Origin: Kuafuiihalomonas sp039024635
GTDB taxonomy: Bacteria > Myxococcota > Kuafuiibacteriia > Kuafuiibacteriales > Kuafuiibacteriaceae
Assembly: GCA_039024635.1 (NCBI GenBank)
Contig: JBCCQA010000033.1
Span: 1 to 59,841, forward strand
Direction of reading: 5' to 3'
DNA: 59,841 nt
Below the pieces are notes generated by a model. That model was not told where the DNA came from. It searched no databases and was given only the letters and a program-made list of their open reading frames with translations. Both the position numbers and the translations under genes were made by a program. Below are positions 9,602 to 18,086 of the stretch, in pieces. Every line of letters starts with the position of its first letter. Positions within the stretch are counted from its first letter, which is position 1.

Positions 9602-10345
9602 GTGCACCTCCTGACTCTGGTTCTGGCCACCGCTGCGCTGACCCTCCCCGAAGCGCGACGAGCGAGCGACCGAGCCTTTCGGACCGAGCTCGCTGGAGAC
9701 CACGAGGGCGCGATCCGGGCGGTTCGCGCGCTCCTGGAGGCCTCAAGCGATCCGGCCGAGGCTTCGGCCAGGATCCATCTCGAGGACTTCCTAAAGGGGC
9801 TCGAGCGGCGTCGCGCGGCCCTTGCCGAAGGCATCCAAGGAGACCAAGGGGCGATGGCCACGCTCCGAGACGCCCCGGCAGCCTGGCGCGACCTCTACTG
9901 GTCGGCGCTGGTGGCGCGACGACCCGACTATCAGGCGCGCTTGAACGGAGCCCGAATCGAGCTTCAGCTGGCTCGGGTCCACGGCATAGCGCCTAGGGAG
10001 ATCGAAGCCGAGGTAGCGCGATCGCTCGAGACTCTGGGGGCGCAGCGGGTTGAGGACGAAGGCACCCATCGCCTGCGCCTCGACCTCGACGCCCGGGAGC
10101 AAGCAGAAGTCCGGCACCGGGTGCGAGCCAAGGCCCAAGGGGCCTTCGTACTCACCGAGCTGGCCGGGCCATCGTCGCCGGTCAGCGGATTCGTCGAGGT
10201 CCAAAGTGAGCGCGCCGATGGTCGACGAGCTCGCCGTCTGGCCGACCGTCGCCTCGTTGGCGAACTGATGGAGGGCGTGGGCTTCGAGTTGCGCCTTTGG
10301 GCCCTCGGCCTCAGTCGGCGAGCAGACGTACCAGAGCCACCGTGA
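9602..10345 (+). CDS. Hypothetical exported protein
   Basis: This 247-aa product starts at a GTG only 6 nt after a TAGGCT box (9590-9595). Residues 1-15 (MHLLTLVLATAALTL) look like a short signal peptide, and the mature protein is helix-rich, charged and full of Ala, Arg and Glu. ELAGDHEGAIRAVRALLEAS is TPR-like, suggesting a helical-repeat N-terminal half; the C-terminal half (TLGAQRVEDEGTHRLRLDL) may be beta. No family was recognised. Its 3' end overlaps the convergent phosphatase gene by 35 bp. Confidence 0.5.
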   Translation: MHLLTLVLATAALTLPEARRASDRAFRTELAGDHEGAIRAVRALLEASSDPAEASARIHLEDFLKGLERRRAALAEGIQGDQGAMATLRDAPAAWRDLYWSALVARRPDYQARLNGARIELQLARVHGIAPREIEAEVARSLETLGAQRVEDEGTHRLRLDLDAREQAEVRHRVRAKAQGAFVLTELAGPSSPVSGFVEVQSERADGRRARRLADRRLVGELMEGVGFELRLWALGLSRRADVPEPP

Positions 10346-11075
10346 CGTTGTCGGTTCCGCCGGCTTCGTTGGCTGCGTCGACCAGAGCGCTGCAGGCCGC
10401 CTCGAGGTCCGAGTGCTCGGACGTGATCTGGAGGATCTCCTCGTCCGTGATCATACCCGACAGCCCGTCACTGCACAGCAAGTAGAGGTCCTCGTCCCGC
10501 GGTTCAAGTCGCGCGACGTCGACTTCGACCTCGCCCTTCATTCCGAGGGCACGAACGATGACGTTCTTGTGCGGAAAGCTCTCGATCTCCTCGGGCGTGA
10601 GCTTGTTGGCCTTGATGTAGTCGTTGAGCAGGGAGTGATCGTCGGTCAGCTGCTCGATTTCACCGTCCCGGATCCGATAACCCCGGCTGTCGCCTACGTG
10701 GCACAGGTAGGCCCCTCCGCGGGTGAAGAAGGCGGCCACGATGGTAGTGCCCATACCCTTGTAGCGGTGGTCTCTACTTGCAGCTTCGTGGATTCGCTGA
10801 TTTCCGAACTTGATGGCGACGACGAGGCGGTTCTCGTCGTAGCGCAGCCCGCGCTGCTCCTTGAAGGGCCAGGTGACGTCCTCATCCTGGGCCGTCATCT
10901 TGAAGAAGTTCATGATGGTCTCGACGGCGATCCGGCTGGCAACCTCGCCCGAGGCGTGTCCGCCCATGCCGTCGGCAACGATGTAGAGGCTCTCGGAAGG
11001 GATGAGCGCCAGGTTGTCTTCGTTGTGGGTTCGCTTCATTCCCACGTGGGTCAGTCCTGCGTAGCGCAGCTTCAA
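10311..11075 (-). CDS. PP2C-family serine/threonine protein phosphatase (Stp1/PrpC-like)
   Basis: The 254-aa protein contains the full set of bacterial PP2C motifs: RTHNEDN (about residue 15), VADGMGGHASGEVAS with metal-binding Asp and Gly, CHVGDSRGYRIRDG, LTDDHSLL, LLCSDGLSGMI and GGTDNVTVALV at the C-terminus. Such Mn/Mg-dependent enzymes remove phosphate from Ser/Thr targets of Hanks-type kinases, which are numerous in myxobacteria. No partner kinase is in the window. The start is a TTG (MKLRYAGLTHVGMKRTHNED); the ATG twelve codons in would cut close to the first motif, so TTG is preferred. It is followed in the same direction by no gene; its end overlaps the 9602 gene. Confidence 0.92.
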   Translation of the reverse strand: MKLRYAGLTHVGMKRTHNEDNLALIPSESLYIVADGMGGHASGEVASRIAVETIMNFFKMTAQDEDVTWPFKEQRGLRYDENRLVVAIKFGNQRIHEAASRDHRYKGMGTTIVAAFFTRGGAYLCHVGDSRGYRIRDGEIEQLTDDHSLLNDYIKANKLTPEEIESFPHKNVIVRALGMKGEVEVDVARLEPRDEDLYLLCSDGLSGMITDEEILQITSEHSDLEAACSALVDAANEAGGTDNVTVALVRLLAD

Positions 11076-11109
11076 GGTATCTCAGGACCGTCAGCAAGAG
11101 GGACCAGAG

Positions 11110-12003
11110 TCAAGGGAGCCCCTCAGCCTGAAGAACCGCCTCGGGATCGAGCCGATGGATTCCGTCGGGCGCGAAGACCATGTGGGCGTGGGTGCCCGTT
11201 GGAACCTCGGCTCCGTCCAAGACGACGCAGCGGTGAAGGGTGCGTCCTTCGGGAAGCCGTACGCCGGGCCAGAGGAGCGAGTCCACCGAGACCTGGCTGG
11301 GGTCGCTCAGACCGAGGCGACGCGCCCGAAGGTGGAGTCCGAGGTAGCGCTCGCAGGTCGAGAATTCCCACCACCGGGCGTCGGTCGTCCAGGCCGCGAC
11401 TTCGCCCCCTTCGATGAAGGGTGGGAGGACGTCGCGGATGGTGTCGCTCTCGACGGGTCGAATCTGAGCCAGAACCTGCGGATTCAAGACCTGCACCCCG
11501 GTGAAGGCCAGCGGGTGTTCCGAAACCGGGTCTCGGCCTTCCTCGAAGCCTACGACCCGTCCGTCTCGGGTCTTCACCTCTCGGAAGGCCTCGCGGGTCC
11601 GGTTTCTGAGTAGCGCCATCGTCACCAAGGCGCCTGAGCGACGATGCTCCTCCCACAGGGACTGGAAGGGGATGTCGGTGTGGAGCTTCCCATTCACAAC
11701 GAGGACCGGGGCGCTAGGGTCGAGCAGGCCCCGTGACAGGGCGAGGCCGATGCCGCCCGCCGTGCCCAGAAGCGCCGTCTCGGGCGAGAATTGGACGGGC
11801 GGCCCGCCCAGCCCCGCCAGGGCCCGTCGAACGCTGTCGGGCAGGTGATGCAGGTTCACCACGAGCCGGGTGGCCCCCGACACCTGAGTGGCCAGGCGTC
11901 GGATCAGGGGCTGACCCAGAAAAGGGACCGCCGGCTTGGCCCGAAGGCGGGTCAGCGGATCGAGCCGGGTGCCCAAGCCGGCGGCGAGGAGCATGACCTG
12001 CAC
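11110..12003 (-). CDS. Sugar-1-phosphate nucleotidyltransferase (MurU/GMP-type)
   Basis: This 297-aa protein begins with the nucleotide-binding signature LLAAGLGTRLDPLTRLRAKP followed by AVPFLGQPLI, which defines the NTP_transferase family. Further conserved points are VNLHHLPDSV, LLGTAGGIGLA and VLVVNGKLHTDI (the metal-binding acidic residue of most relatives is replaced here by GK). These enzymes activate a sugar phosphate to an NDP-sugar for envelope polymers. Without a hexapeptide acyltransferase tail it is of the short MurU-like type. The GTG start at 12003 is used; an ATG three codons in is equally possible. It is upstream of and co-directional with the PP2C gene (34 nt gap). Confidence 0.8.
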   Translation of the reverse strand: MQVMLLAAGLGTRLDPLTRLRAKPAVPFLGQPLIRRLATQVSGATRLVVNLHHLPDSVRRALAGLGGPPVQFSPETALLGTAGGIGLALSRGLLDPSAPVLVVNGKLHTDIPFQSLWEEHRRSGALVTMALLRNRTREAFREVKTRDGRVVGFEEGRDPVSEHPLAFTGVQVLNPQVLAQIRPVESDTIRDVLPPFIEGGEVAAWTTDARWWEFSTCERYLGLHLRARRLGLSDPSQVSVDSLLWPGVRLPEGRTLHRCVVLDGAEVPTGTHAHMVFAPDGIHRLDPEAVLQAEGLP

Positions 12004-12054
12004 GGGCTTTGATTAACCGATGATAGGTTCGGGGGACCACTCAGACTGTGATTC

Positions 12055-12744
12055 GTGGCGCTATCCGCGGATTGGATTGCGCGTTACCATCGAAGAGTGT
12101 CGGCGGGGCGGGGGGGAAGGAAGCGAGAAGGGCCGCCCGATGTCCTAGGCGACCAGCTTCTGGCAGCGTGGATGGCCGGGGAGGAAAACGCCTTTCGCGA
12201 CCTCTTCCGAGCCTACCGAAGCCTCGTCTACGGCGTGCTCCGAAACTTGATGCCCGGCGACCCCGAGCTCGACGACGTGGTTCAGACCGCTTTCCTGGAG
12301 GTTTTTCGCTCGTTGGATTCGTTTCAAGGGCGTTCGAAGCTTTCCTCGTGGGTGGCCCGGGTTGCGCTCAACGTCGGCTACCATCACCTCCGCCGTAAGC
12401 GGAGTCGGCCCAGTGACTATCGGACGGAGTCCATCGGGGACGTTCACTTCGACGAGCGCGCGAGCTCGGATCCCGAGGCCGTCGTGGCGGGGGCCGAGGC
12501 CACCCAGCGGGTCCAGATCATTCTCGCCAGCCTCGCACCGAAGAAGCGGACCGTCTTCATCCTGAACGACCTGCAGGGCCTCCCTCAAGAAGAGGTCGCC
12601 GAGATCGTCGGCGCTAGCGTGGCGACGGTGAGAACGCGGCTCTTCTACGCGCGCAAGGAGTTCTGGCGTCGAGCGGCGAAGGACCCCGTGCTGCGGGACC
12701 TCGTGCCCTCCGAAGCCGACGAGAAGGCACGCGGTTCGGCTTGA
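12055..12744 (+). CDS. ECF-type RNA polymerase sigma factor
   Basis: The 229-aa protein shows sigma-70 region 2 (about residues 50-120: FRDLFRAYRSLVYGVLRNLM, then DVVQTAFLEVFRSLDSFQGR and LSSWVARVALN) and region 4 (about 160-215: LAPKKRTVFILNDLQGLPQE, EVAEIVGASVATVRTRLFYA). There is no region 3, as in ECF sigmas. The GTG start leaves a 40-residue basic leader before region 2; a later start is possible. The gene overlaps the MltG-like gene (TGATG), so the two are co-translated. No obvious anti-sigma factor lies next to it; the membrane protein encoded downstream does not look like one. Confidence 0.9.
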   Translation: MALSADWIARYHRRVSAGRGGRKREGPPDVLGDQLLAAWMAGEENAFRDLFRAYRSLVYGVLRNLMPGDPELDDVVQTAFLEVFRSLDSFQGRSKLSSWVARVALNVGYHHLRRKRSRPSDYRTESIGDVHFDERASSDPEAVVAGAEATQRVQIILASLAPKKRTVFILNDLQGLPQEEVAEIVGASVATVRTRLFYARKEFWRRAAKDPVLRDLVPSEADEKARGSA

Positions 12745-13733
12745 TGCGACTGTTGGCCTCCCTCACTGCGGCCATCGTCCTGGTCGCCGGGGCGAGCTTC
12801 GGCTGGCTCTGGAGCGCGCTGGACGAAGAGCTTCGATCCCCGCTGTCGGCCCGGTCGACCGATCGGCGGGTTGTCAGCTTCGAGGCGGCTTCGGACCCCG
12901 GACCCGTGTGGCGTCGCCTCGTCGATGCCGGCGTCAGTCGGGACGGCGCTGTGCTGCGCTTCTTTTTCCAGAACTGGGCCGAAGGTGCTCGCAGCTTCCC
13001 GGCCGGCGAGGTCGCCGTCTCGTCTAGCGAGTCCATCCTCGGACAGTTGGAGCGGATCGCCGCCGGGGAGCTCGTAAGCTACACCGTCAACCTGGAGCCG
13101 GGTCTTTCGACCGAGGAGGTCGGCCGCCGGTTGGAGGCCGCCCAGGTCTTGGACGCGGCGGCCTTCGTGCAAGCGGCCCGGCGACATGACGCGGCCCTTC
13201 TTCGCGGCCTGGAGGCGGAGAGCCTGGATGGCTTTCTCCTTCCCGACGTCTACGCCTTTCCCCACGGTGAGTCTGAGGAGCGGGTGCTGAACCAAATGGT
13301 CGAGCGCTTCTTCGCCGGTTTGGACCCCGCGGATTGGGCAGCGGCGGCAGCCGAGGGCCTCGAAGCCTCGGATTGGGTCCGGCTGGCTGCGCTCCTGCAG
13401 ACGAGCGAGGTTCCCCAGGACCTCTGGCGCCTGCAGGCGGCGCTCCTGAGGAATCGACGGAGGCGAGGGTTTTCATTGAAGTCCAGCCCCCCGGCCCTCC
13501 AGGCCGAAGGGCCCCTTGCCGTTCATGGCTTCGAGCCGGGCACGGGGCGATGGCCCTCGCCGGCGGTGAATCCTGGGCTGGCTGCGCTCAGGGCGGCCGC
13601 ACGACCTGCAGATAGCGACTCTCTCTACCTAGTACGGCTGCCGAACGGTGAATATGTCTACTCCGTCGACGTCGATGGTTTCGAGGAAGCGATGGGCATT
13701 CAGCGGCTTCGCTCTCGTCTGCCCACCCCCTGA
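12744..13733 (+). CDS. MltG (YceG)-like membrane protein with altered active site
   Basis: This protein of about 329 aa has an N-terminal membrane anchor (LLASLTAAIVLVAGASFGWL) and the LysM-like plus catalytic layout of endolytic murein transglycosylase MltG. LEPGLSTEEVGRRLEAAQVL and LDGFLLPDVYAFP correspond to the family's 'G-[FWY]-x-x-P-D-[TV]-Y', and NPGLAALRAAARPA to 'NPG..A..AA..PA'. In MltG the catalytic Glu lies in an 'ASI[IV]EKE' motif; the aligned segment here is AALLQTSE, so Gln replaces the expected Glu. The following 'F.NRL' block is also degenerate. It may be a non-catalytic relative that binds or regulates peptidoglycan synthesis. ATG at 12744 overlaps the sigma-factor stop. Confidence 0.7.
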   Translation: MRLLASLTAAIVLVAGASFGWLWSALDEELRSPLSARSTDRRVVSFEAASDPGPVWRRLVDAGVSRDGAVLRFFFQNWAEGARSFPAGEVAVSSSESILGQLERIAAGELVSYTVNLEPGLSTEEVGRRLEAAQVLDAAAFVQAARRHDAALLRGLEAESLDGFLLPDVYAFPHGESEERVLNQMVERFFAGLDPADWAAAAAEGLEASDWVRLAALLQTSEVPQDLWRLQAALLRNRRRRGFSLKSSPPALQAEGPLAVHGFEPGTGRWPSPAVNPGLAALRAAARPADSDSLYLVRLPNGEYVYSVDVDGFEEAMGIQRLRSRLPTP

Positions 13734-13796
13734 CCGTTCCTACGGAATCGGCGCCTGCACTTCCGCTCATGGTCGCGAAGCGCTAGCGTCTCTTCG

Positions 13797-15848
13797 ATGA
13801 CTCTCCGCGTTGCCGAAATCGCGCGTTTACAGAACTTCGACGAGTACAAGGAGCTGCACTGGGAAGGTAGCTTCGACGAGTACCTCGAACTCGTTCGAGG
13901 CAACCCTTCCGTTGTCCGCTCCGCTCATCAGCGCGTCTACGACATGATCGAGTCCTACGGTCGGGAGGAGTACATCGACTCTCGGAAGAAGCTCGTGCGC
14001 TACCCCTTCTTCCGGGACGAGGCCAACGGCGGAAAGGATGCCATCTACGGCCTCGACATCCCGCTCATGCGCTTGGTCAACGTGTTCCGGTCCGCAGCCA
14101 TGGGCTACGGGACCGAGAAGCGCGTTCTCCTGCTGCACGGACCGGTCGGTTCGTCCAAATCCACCATCGCCCGCATCCTAAAGAAGGGGCTCGAGGCCTA
14201 CTCTCGCTCCCCGGGCGGGGCTCTGTACACCTTCGAGTGGAGGCTCCCCGACGAGCTGGCCCACGTCGCGGGCAGCAACGTCTTCAAGAGCCCCATGAAC
14301 GAAGAGCCCTTGAAGCTCATCCCTGAAGACTGGCGAAGCAAGGTCTTCGAAGACCTGGGTCTGTACTCCAGCCGGATGCCTTACCCCGTTCAGATAAGCG
14401 GGCAGCTCGATCCAGCATCGCGCTTCGTCTTCAACGAGCTGATGCTTCACTACGGTGGCGACTGGAGCAAAGTCATTCAGAACGTGGTCGTGAAGCGTCT
14501 GGTTCTGTCGGAGAAGGACCGAGTCGGCATCGGGACCTTCCAGCCCAAAGACGAGAAGAACCAGGACAGCACCGAGCTGTCGGGGGACATCAACTATCGC
14601 AAGATCGCTGAGTTCGGCAGCGACTCGGACCCCCGAGCCTTCAACTTCGACGGCGAGTTCAACATCGCCAACCGAGGAATCATCGAGTTCATCGAGGTCT
14701 TGAAGCTCGACGTCGCATTCCTCTACGACCTTTTGTCCGCTTCACAGGAACACAAGATCAAGCCCAAGAAGTTCGCTCAGACGGACATCGACGAGGTGAT
14801 CATCGGCCATACCAACGAGGCCGAGTACAAGAAGCTGCTCAACAACGAGTTCATGGAGGCCTTGCGAGACCGGACGGTCAAGATCGACATCCCGTACATC
14901 ACGAAGCTGGATGAGGAGATCAAGATCTACGTCAAGGACTACAGCCCCAAGCGAATCAAGAAGCACGTCGCGCCTCATACGCTGGAGATGGCGGCCATGT
15001 GGGCGGTGCTGACCCGACTCGAAGAGCCGAAGAAGCACAACCTCACCATGCTTCAGAAGCTGAAGCTCTACAACGGCAAGAGCCTCCCCGGATACACCGA
15101 AGATAACGTGAAGGAGCTCCGAAAGGAAACCGTCCGCGAGGGACTGGACGGCATTTCTCCTCGCTATGTTCAGGACAAGATCTCGAACGCCTTGGTTTCC
15201 GAGAAGTCGGAGGGGCATCTCAACCCTTTCCTGCTCATGAACGAGCTAGAGAATGGGCTGAAGAGCCATTCGCTCATCAATGACGAGGAGTCCAAGAAAC
15301 GCTATCGGGAGCTCATTGCGGTCGTGAAGCAAGAGTACGAGGACATCGTCAAGAACGAGGTCCAGCGCGCAATCTCCGCCGATGAGGAGGCCGTGCAGAA
15401 GCTCTGCGCCAACTATATCGACAACGTGAAGGCCTACACTCAGCGCGAGCGGGTGAAGAACAAGTATACCGGTCAGGACGAGGAGCCGGACGAGCGGCTG
15501 ATGCGCAGCATCGAGGAGAAGATCGACATCCCTGAGTCCCGCAAGGACGACTTCCGTCGGGAGATCATGAACTACATCGGTGCGCTGGCCATCGAGGGCA
15601 AGGTCTTCGACTACCGGACCAACGAACGGCTCCACAAGGCTTTGGAGGCCAAGCTATTCGAGGATCAGAAAGACTCCATCAAGCTGTCTTCGCTGATCTC
15701 GAACGTGGTCGACAAAGAGACACAGAAGAAGATCGACATCGTTAAGGAGCGCATGATCCGAAACTTCGGCTACAACGAGGAGTCCGCCACCGACGTCCTT
15801 AACTACGTGGCTTCAATCTTCGCTCGAGGCGACGCCAAGGGGAGCTGA
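13797..15848 (+). CDS. prkA: PrkA-family serine protein kinase (AAA+ type)
   Basis: The 683-aa protein matches PrkA in length and motifs. A Walker A LLLHGPVGSSKSTIARILKK is at about residues 110-130. An AAA core follows (NIANRGIIEFIEVLKLDVAF; FLYDLLSASQEHKIKPKKFA; TDIDEVIIGHTNEAEY), and the C-terminal part holds the PrkA kinase-like domain (IRNFGYNEESATDVLNYV at the end). PrkA acts in starvation and sporulation responses of Bacillus and with YeaH in stationary-phase enterobacteria. The ATG is 7 nt downstream of a TAGCGT box, predicting an almost leaderless mRNA. It overlaps the DUF444 gene by one base, an operon pairing conserved widely. Confidence 0.95.
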   Translation: MTLRVAEIARLQNFDEYKELHWEGSFDEYLELVRGNPSVVRSAHQRVYDMIESYGREEYIDSRKKLVRYPFFRDEANGGKDAIYGLDIPLMRLVNVFRSAAMGYGTEKRVLLLHGPVGSSKSTIARILKKGLEAYSRSPGGALYTFEWRLPDELAHVAGSNVFKSPMNEEPLKLIPEDWRSKVFEDLGLYSSRMPYPVQISGQLDPASRFVFNELMLHYGGDWSKVIQNVVVKRLVLSEKDRVGIGTFQPKDEKNQDSTELSGDINYRKIAEFGSDSDPRAFNFDGEFNIANRGIIEFIEVLKLDVAFLYDLLSASQEHKIKPKKFAQTDIDEVIIGHTNEAEYKKLLNNEFMEALRDRTVKIDIPYITKLDEEIKIYVKDYSPKRIKKHVAPHTLEMAAMWAVLTRLEEPKKHNLTMLQKLKLYNGKSLPGYTEDNVKELRKETVREGLDGISPRYVQDKISNALVSEKSEGHLNPFLLMNELENGLKSHSLINDEESKKRYRELIAVVKQEYEDIVKNEVQRAISADEEAVQKLCANYIDNVKAYTQRERVKNKYTGQDEEPDERLMRSIEEKIDIPESRKDDFRREIMNYIGALAIEGKVFDYRTNERLHKALEAKLFEDQKDSIKLSSLISNVVDKETQKKIDIVKERMIRNFGYNEESATDVLNYVASIFARGDAKGS

Positions 15849-16963
15849 TGGCGCTCCGAATCGAAGGCGACCACAGGCGCTTCAAGAACATCGTCCGGGG
15901 CAGGATCAAACAGAACCTCCGGAAGTACATCCAGAAGGGTGAGATGATCGGGAAGCAGGGGAAGGAGCTGGTCTCCATCCCCGTGCCCTCCATCGAGCTT
16001 CCTCGATTCAAGTTCGGACACAAGGACACCGGGGGGGCCGGGCAGGGCGACGGCGAGGTGGGCGACACCTTACAGCCGGGGCAGGTCGAGCCGGGTGAGG
16101 GCCAAGGGGCAGGTGAGGGCGAAGGCCAGCACATGCTCGAAGTCGACGTCACGATGGAGGAGCTGGCCGAGATGCTGGGAGAGGAGCTCCAACTCCCCCG
16201 TATCGAGCCCAAGGGCAAAGAGCGCATCGAGAACGTCAAGTACCGCTACACGGGCGTCGCGCCCGCCGGGCCCGAGTCCTTGCGCCACTTCAAGCGGACC
16301 TTCAAGCGCGCTCTGCAGCGGACCATTGCTTCAGGTCAGTACTCGCCGGCCGACCCCGTCGTCATCCCCATCAAGCAGGACCTCCGCTACCGCGCCTTCA
16401 AGGAGGTGGTCGAGCCACAGGCCAACGCCGTGATCATCTACATGATGGACGTGTCGGGTTCGATGGGCGACGAGCAGAAGGAGATCGTCCGAATCGAATC
16501 CTTCTGGATCGACACGTGGCTTCGCTCCCAGTACAAGGGCATCGAGGCTCGCTATATCATCCACGACGCCATGGCGAAGGAGGTCGACAGGGAGACCTTC
16601 TTTCACACGCGTGAGTCGGGAGGGACGATGATTTCATCGGCCTACAAGCTGTGCGCTCGCATGATGGAAGAGGACTATCCGCCTTCTGAGTGGAACGTCT
16701 ATCCCTTCCACTTCTCGGACGGAGACAACTGGTCGGCCGACGACACGAGTCACTGCATCCGCCTCCTCCGCGAGAGGATGCTCCCGGCGGTGAACATGTT
16801 CTGCTACGGCCAGGTCGAGTCACCCTACGGGTCCGGGCAATTCATCAAGGACCTCAAGGAGGCCTTTCCAGAAGGACCCGAAGAGCGGGTCGTCACCTCC
16901 GAGATAAAGGACAAGGAAGCGATCTATGGATCCATCCGCGACTTCCTGGGTCAGGGGCTTTGA
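15848..16963 (+). CDS. yeaH: DUF444 (YeaH-type) von Willebrand A-domain protein
   Basis: This 371-aa DUF444 protein starts with a basic N-terminus (RFKNIVRGRIKQNLRKYIQK) and a Gly/Glu-rich spacer (GGAGQGDGEVGDTLQPGQVE). A vWA-like domain begins at VIIYMMDVSGSMGDEQKE (about residue 195), with the MIDAS DxSxS motif MDVSGSM. SGGTMISSAYKLCARMM and HFSDGDNW follow. It is always found next to PrkA; in E. coli the YeaG/YeaH pair takes part in nitrogen-starvation fitness. The third usual partner, a SpoVR/YcgB protein, is absent from this window. The start codon overlaps the PrkA stop (TGATG). Confidence 0.92.
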   Translation: MALRIEGDHRRFKNIVRGRIKQNLRKYIQKGEMIGKQGKELVSIPVPSIELPRFKFGHKDTGGAGQGDGEVGDTLQPGQVEPGEGQGAGEGEGQHMLEVDVTMEELAEMLGEELQLPRIEPKGKERIENVKYRYTGVAPAGPESLRHFKRTFKRALQRTIASGQYSPADPVVIPIKQDLRYRAFKEVVEPQANAVIIYMMDVSGSMGDEQKEIVRIESFWIDTWLRSQYKGIEARYIIHDAMAKEVDRETFFHTRESGGTMISSAYKLCARMMEEDYPPSEWNVYPFHFSDGDNWSADDTSHCIRLLRERMLPAVNMFCYGQVESPYGSGQFIKDLKEAFPEGPEERVVTSEIKDKEAIYGSIRDFLGQGL

Positions 16964-16987
16964 TCGCCAGCCTCCTTGCTCCTCTCT

Positions 16988-18067
16988 TCAGAGGGGCGTG
17001 ATCCAGATGTCCTGCTTGGGCCGGGCGGCTAGAAGCTCGGAGACCTCGGGCTCGAGGTGAACGCTGGCCCCTTCCCGGTGGGCGAGGCCTACGGTGCTTA
17101 GAAAGCGCATCGGGCCTTCGGGCCGACCGGTGGCGATGAGGCACCGGACGGGTCTTTCGCTTTGGTCTTCGCCCGGTTCGAGGGGACGGGACGACAGGCG
17201 CAACCTTCGGGCATCACGTATTGGGACGATGTCTGCGGTCTTGGCTTCATAGTGGGGGCCACCGTCGAATGGGTCGATGCGCTGGCTGTAGCGAAACCCG
17301 ATGTCCTTGATCATTTTGAGCACGCCCTTTGTGTCCTGACCAACCCGACCGATGAGCTCTCTGACTTCGGGTGGGAGTAGACTGGCGTACAGCGGCGACT
17401 GAGGGAACAGCGCGTAGATGAACTCCTTGTTGTGATGACTGAGTTTGTCGGCCTCCTGGTAGCCGAGACCGGTGAAGTGGCGTCCCAAGTGCTCCCACAG
17501 CCTGGAGCGTCCATCGCTCTCGAGCGGGGGCATGAGCTCGGCGATGACCTGTTCTCGGAAGCGCTCGCGATACATGGCGATGAACAAGAACCTCACGAAG
17601 GAGAGCGGTTTGCCCAGACTCAGCCCGCGGTGACTCGGGTCGAGGACGAGGGCACCGATCTCCGTGGGCCCGCGGTAGTTGAAGCCCAGGCGAAGGGTCG
17701 TGTGGCTGAAGTGGCGATCCAGGGTCGAGGAATAGCGCTCGTCGTCGACGACGTCGAAGAAGACGTGGGGGTCGTCGGGATGGCCGTGTTGGCCGAATAT
17801 GAGCGAGGTTCCGACGATCTCGCCGGTCCCCAAATTCTCCATCACGAAAAAGTAGACGCAGCGGCTCCAATGCAGCTTCCCCAAGAAGCTGGACCGGGCG
17901 GTCTTGATGATGGACCGGAGGACCTTTCGGTCATGGGGGATGTTGACCGAGTCCAGGTGGGCCGACAGCCCGTAGAGAGCCTCCAAATCCCGGGTTTGGA
18001 CCTCGCGGAGAACGAAGCGGGCCTCGGATTCGGACGCCTTGCGGGTCCTTCCTCGTTTGAGGGCCAT
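16988..18067 (-). CDS. astA: Arginine N-succinyltransferase (AstA)-like protein
   Basis: The 359-aa protein resembles the AstA/AruF family: an N-terminal ARFVLREVQTRDLEALYGLS, then TSLIFGQHGHPDDPHVFFDV and EIGALVLDPSHRGLSLGKPL (acetyl-CoA-fold binding loop), FREQVIAELMPPLESDGRSR, and LWEHLGRHFTGLGYQEADKL. AstA transfers succinate to the alpha-amine of arginine, step 1 of the ammonia-producing AST pathway. No other ast genes lie in the window, so a full pathway is not shown and a different acyl acceptor is possible. The ATG at 18067 was chosen; an upstream open frame is shadow from glnD. On the minus strand TAGCCT (18081-18076) lies 8 nt upstream. Confidence 0.8.
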   Translation of the reverse strand: MALKRGRTRKASESEARFVLREVQTRDLEALYGLSAHLDSVNIPHDRKVLRSIIKTARSSFLGKLHWSRCVYFFVMENLGTGEIVGTSLIFGQHGHPDDPHVFFDVVDDERYSSTLDRHFSHTTLRLGFNYRGPTEIGALVLDPSHRGLSLGKPLSFVRFLFIAMYRERFREQVIAELMPPLESDGRSRLWEHLGRHFTGLGYQEADKLSHHNKEFIYALFPQSPLYASLLPPEVRELIGRVGQDTKGVLKMIKDIGFRYSQRIDPFDGGPHYEAKTADIVPIRDARRLRLSSRPLEPGEDQSERPVRCLIATGRPEGPMRFLSTVGLAHREGASVHLEPEVSELLAARPKQDIWITPL

Positions 18068-18086
18068 CGCCGCGCAGGCTATCACA

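Noticed and set aside
12055..12744. Anti-sigma factor beside the ECF sigma
   Set aside because: The downstream gene aligns with MltG, not with a zinc-binding anti-sigma domain.
16981..16994. Hairpin CCTCTCTTCAGAGG between DUF444 and astA
   Set aside because: Only a 5-bp stem without a T-run; overlaps the astA stop, so too weak to call a terminator.
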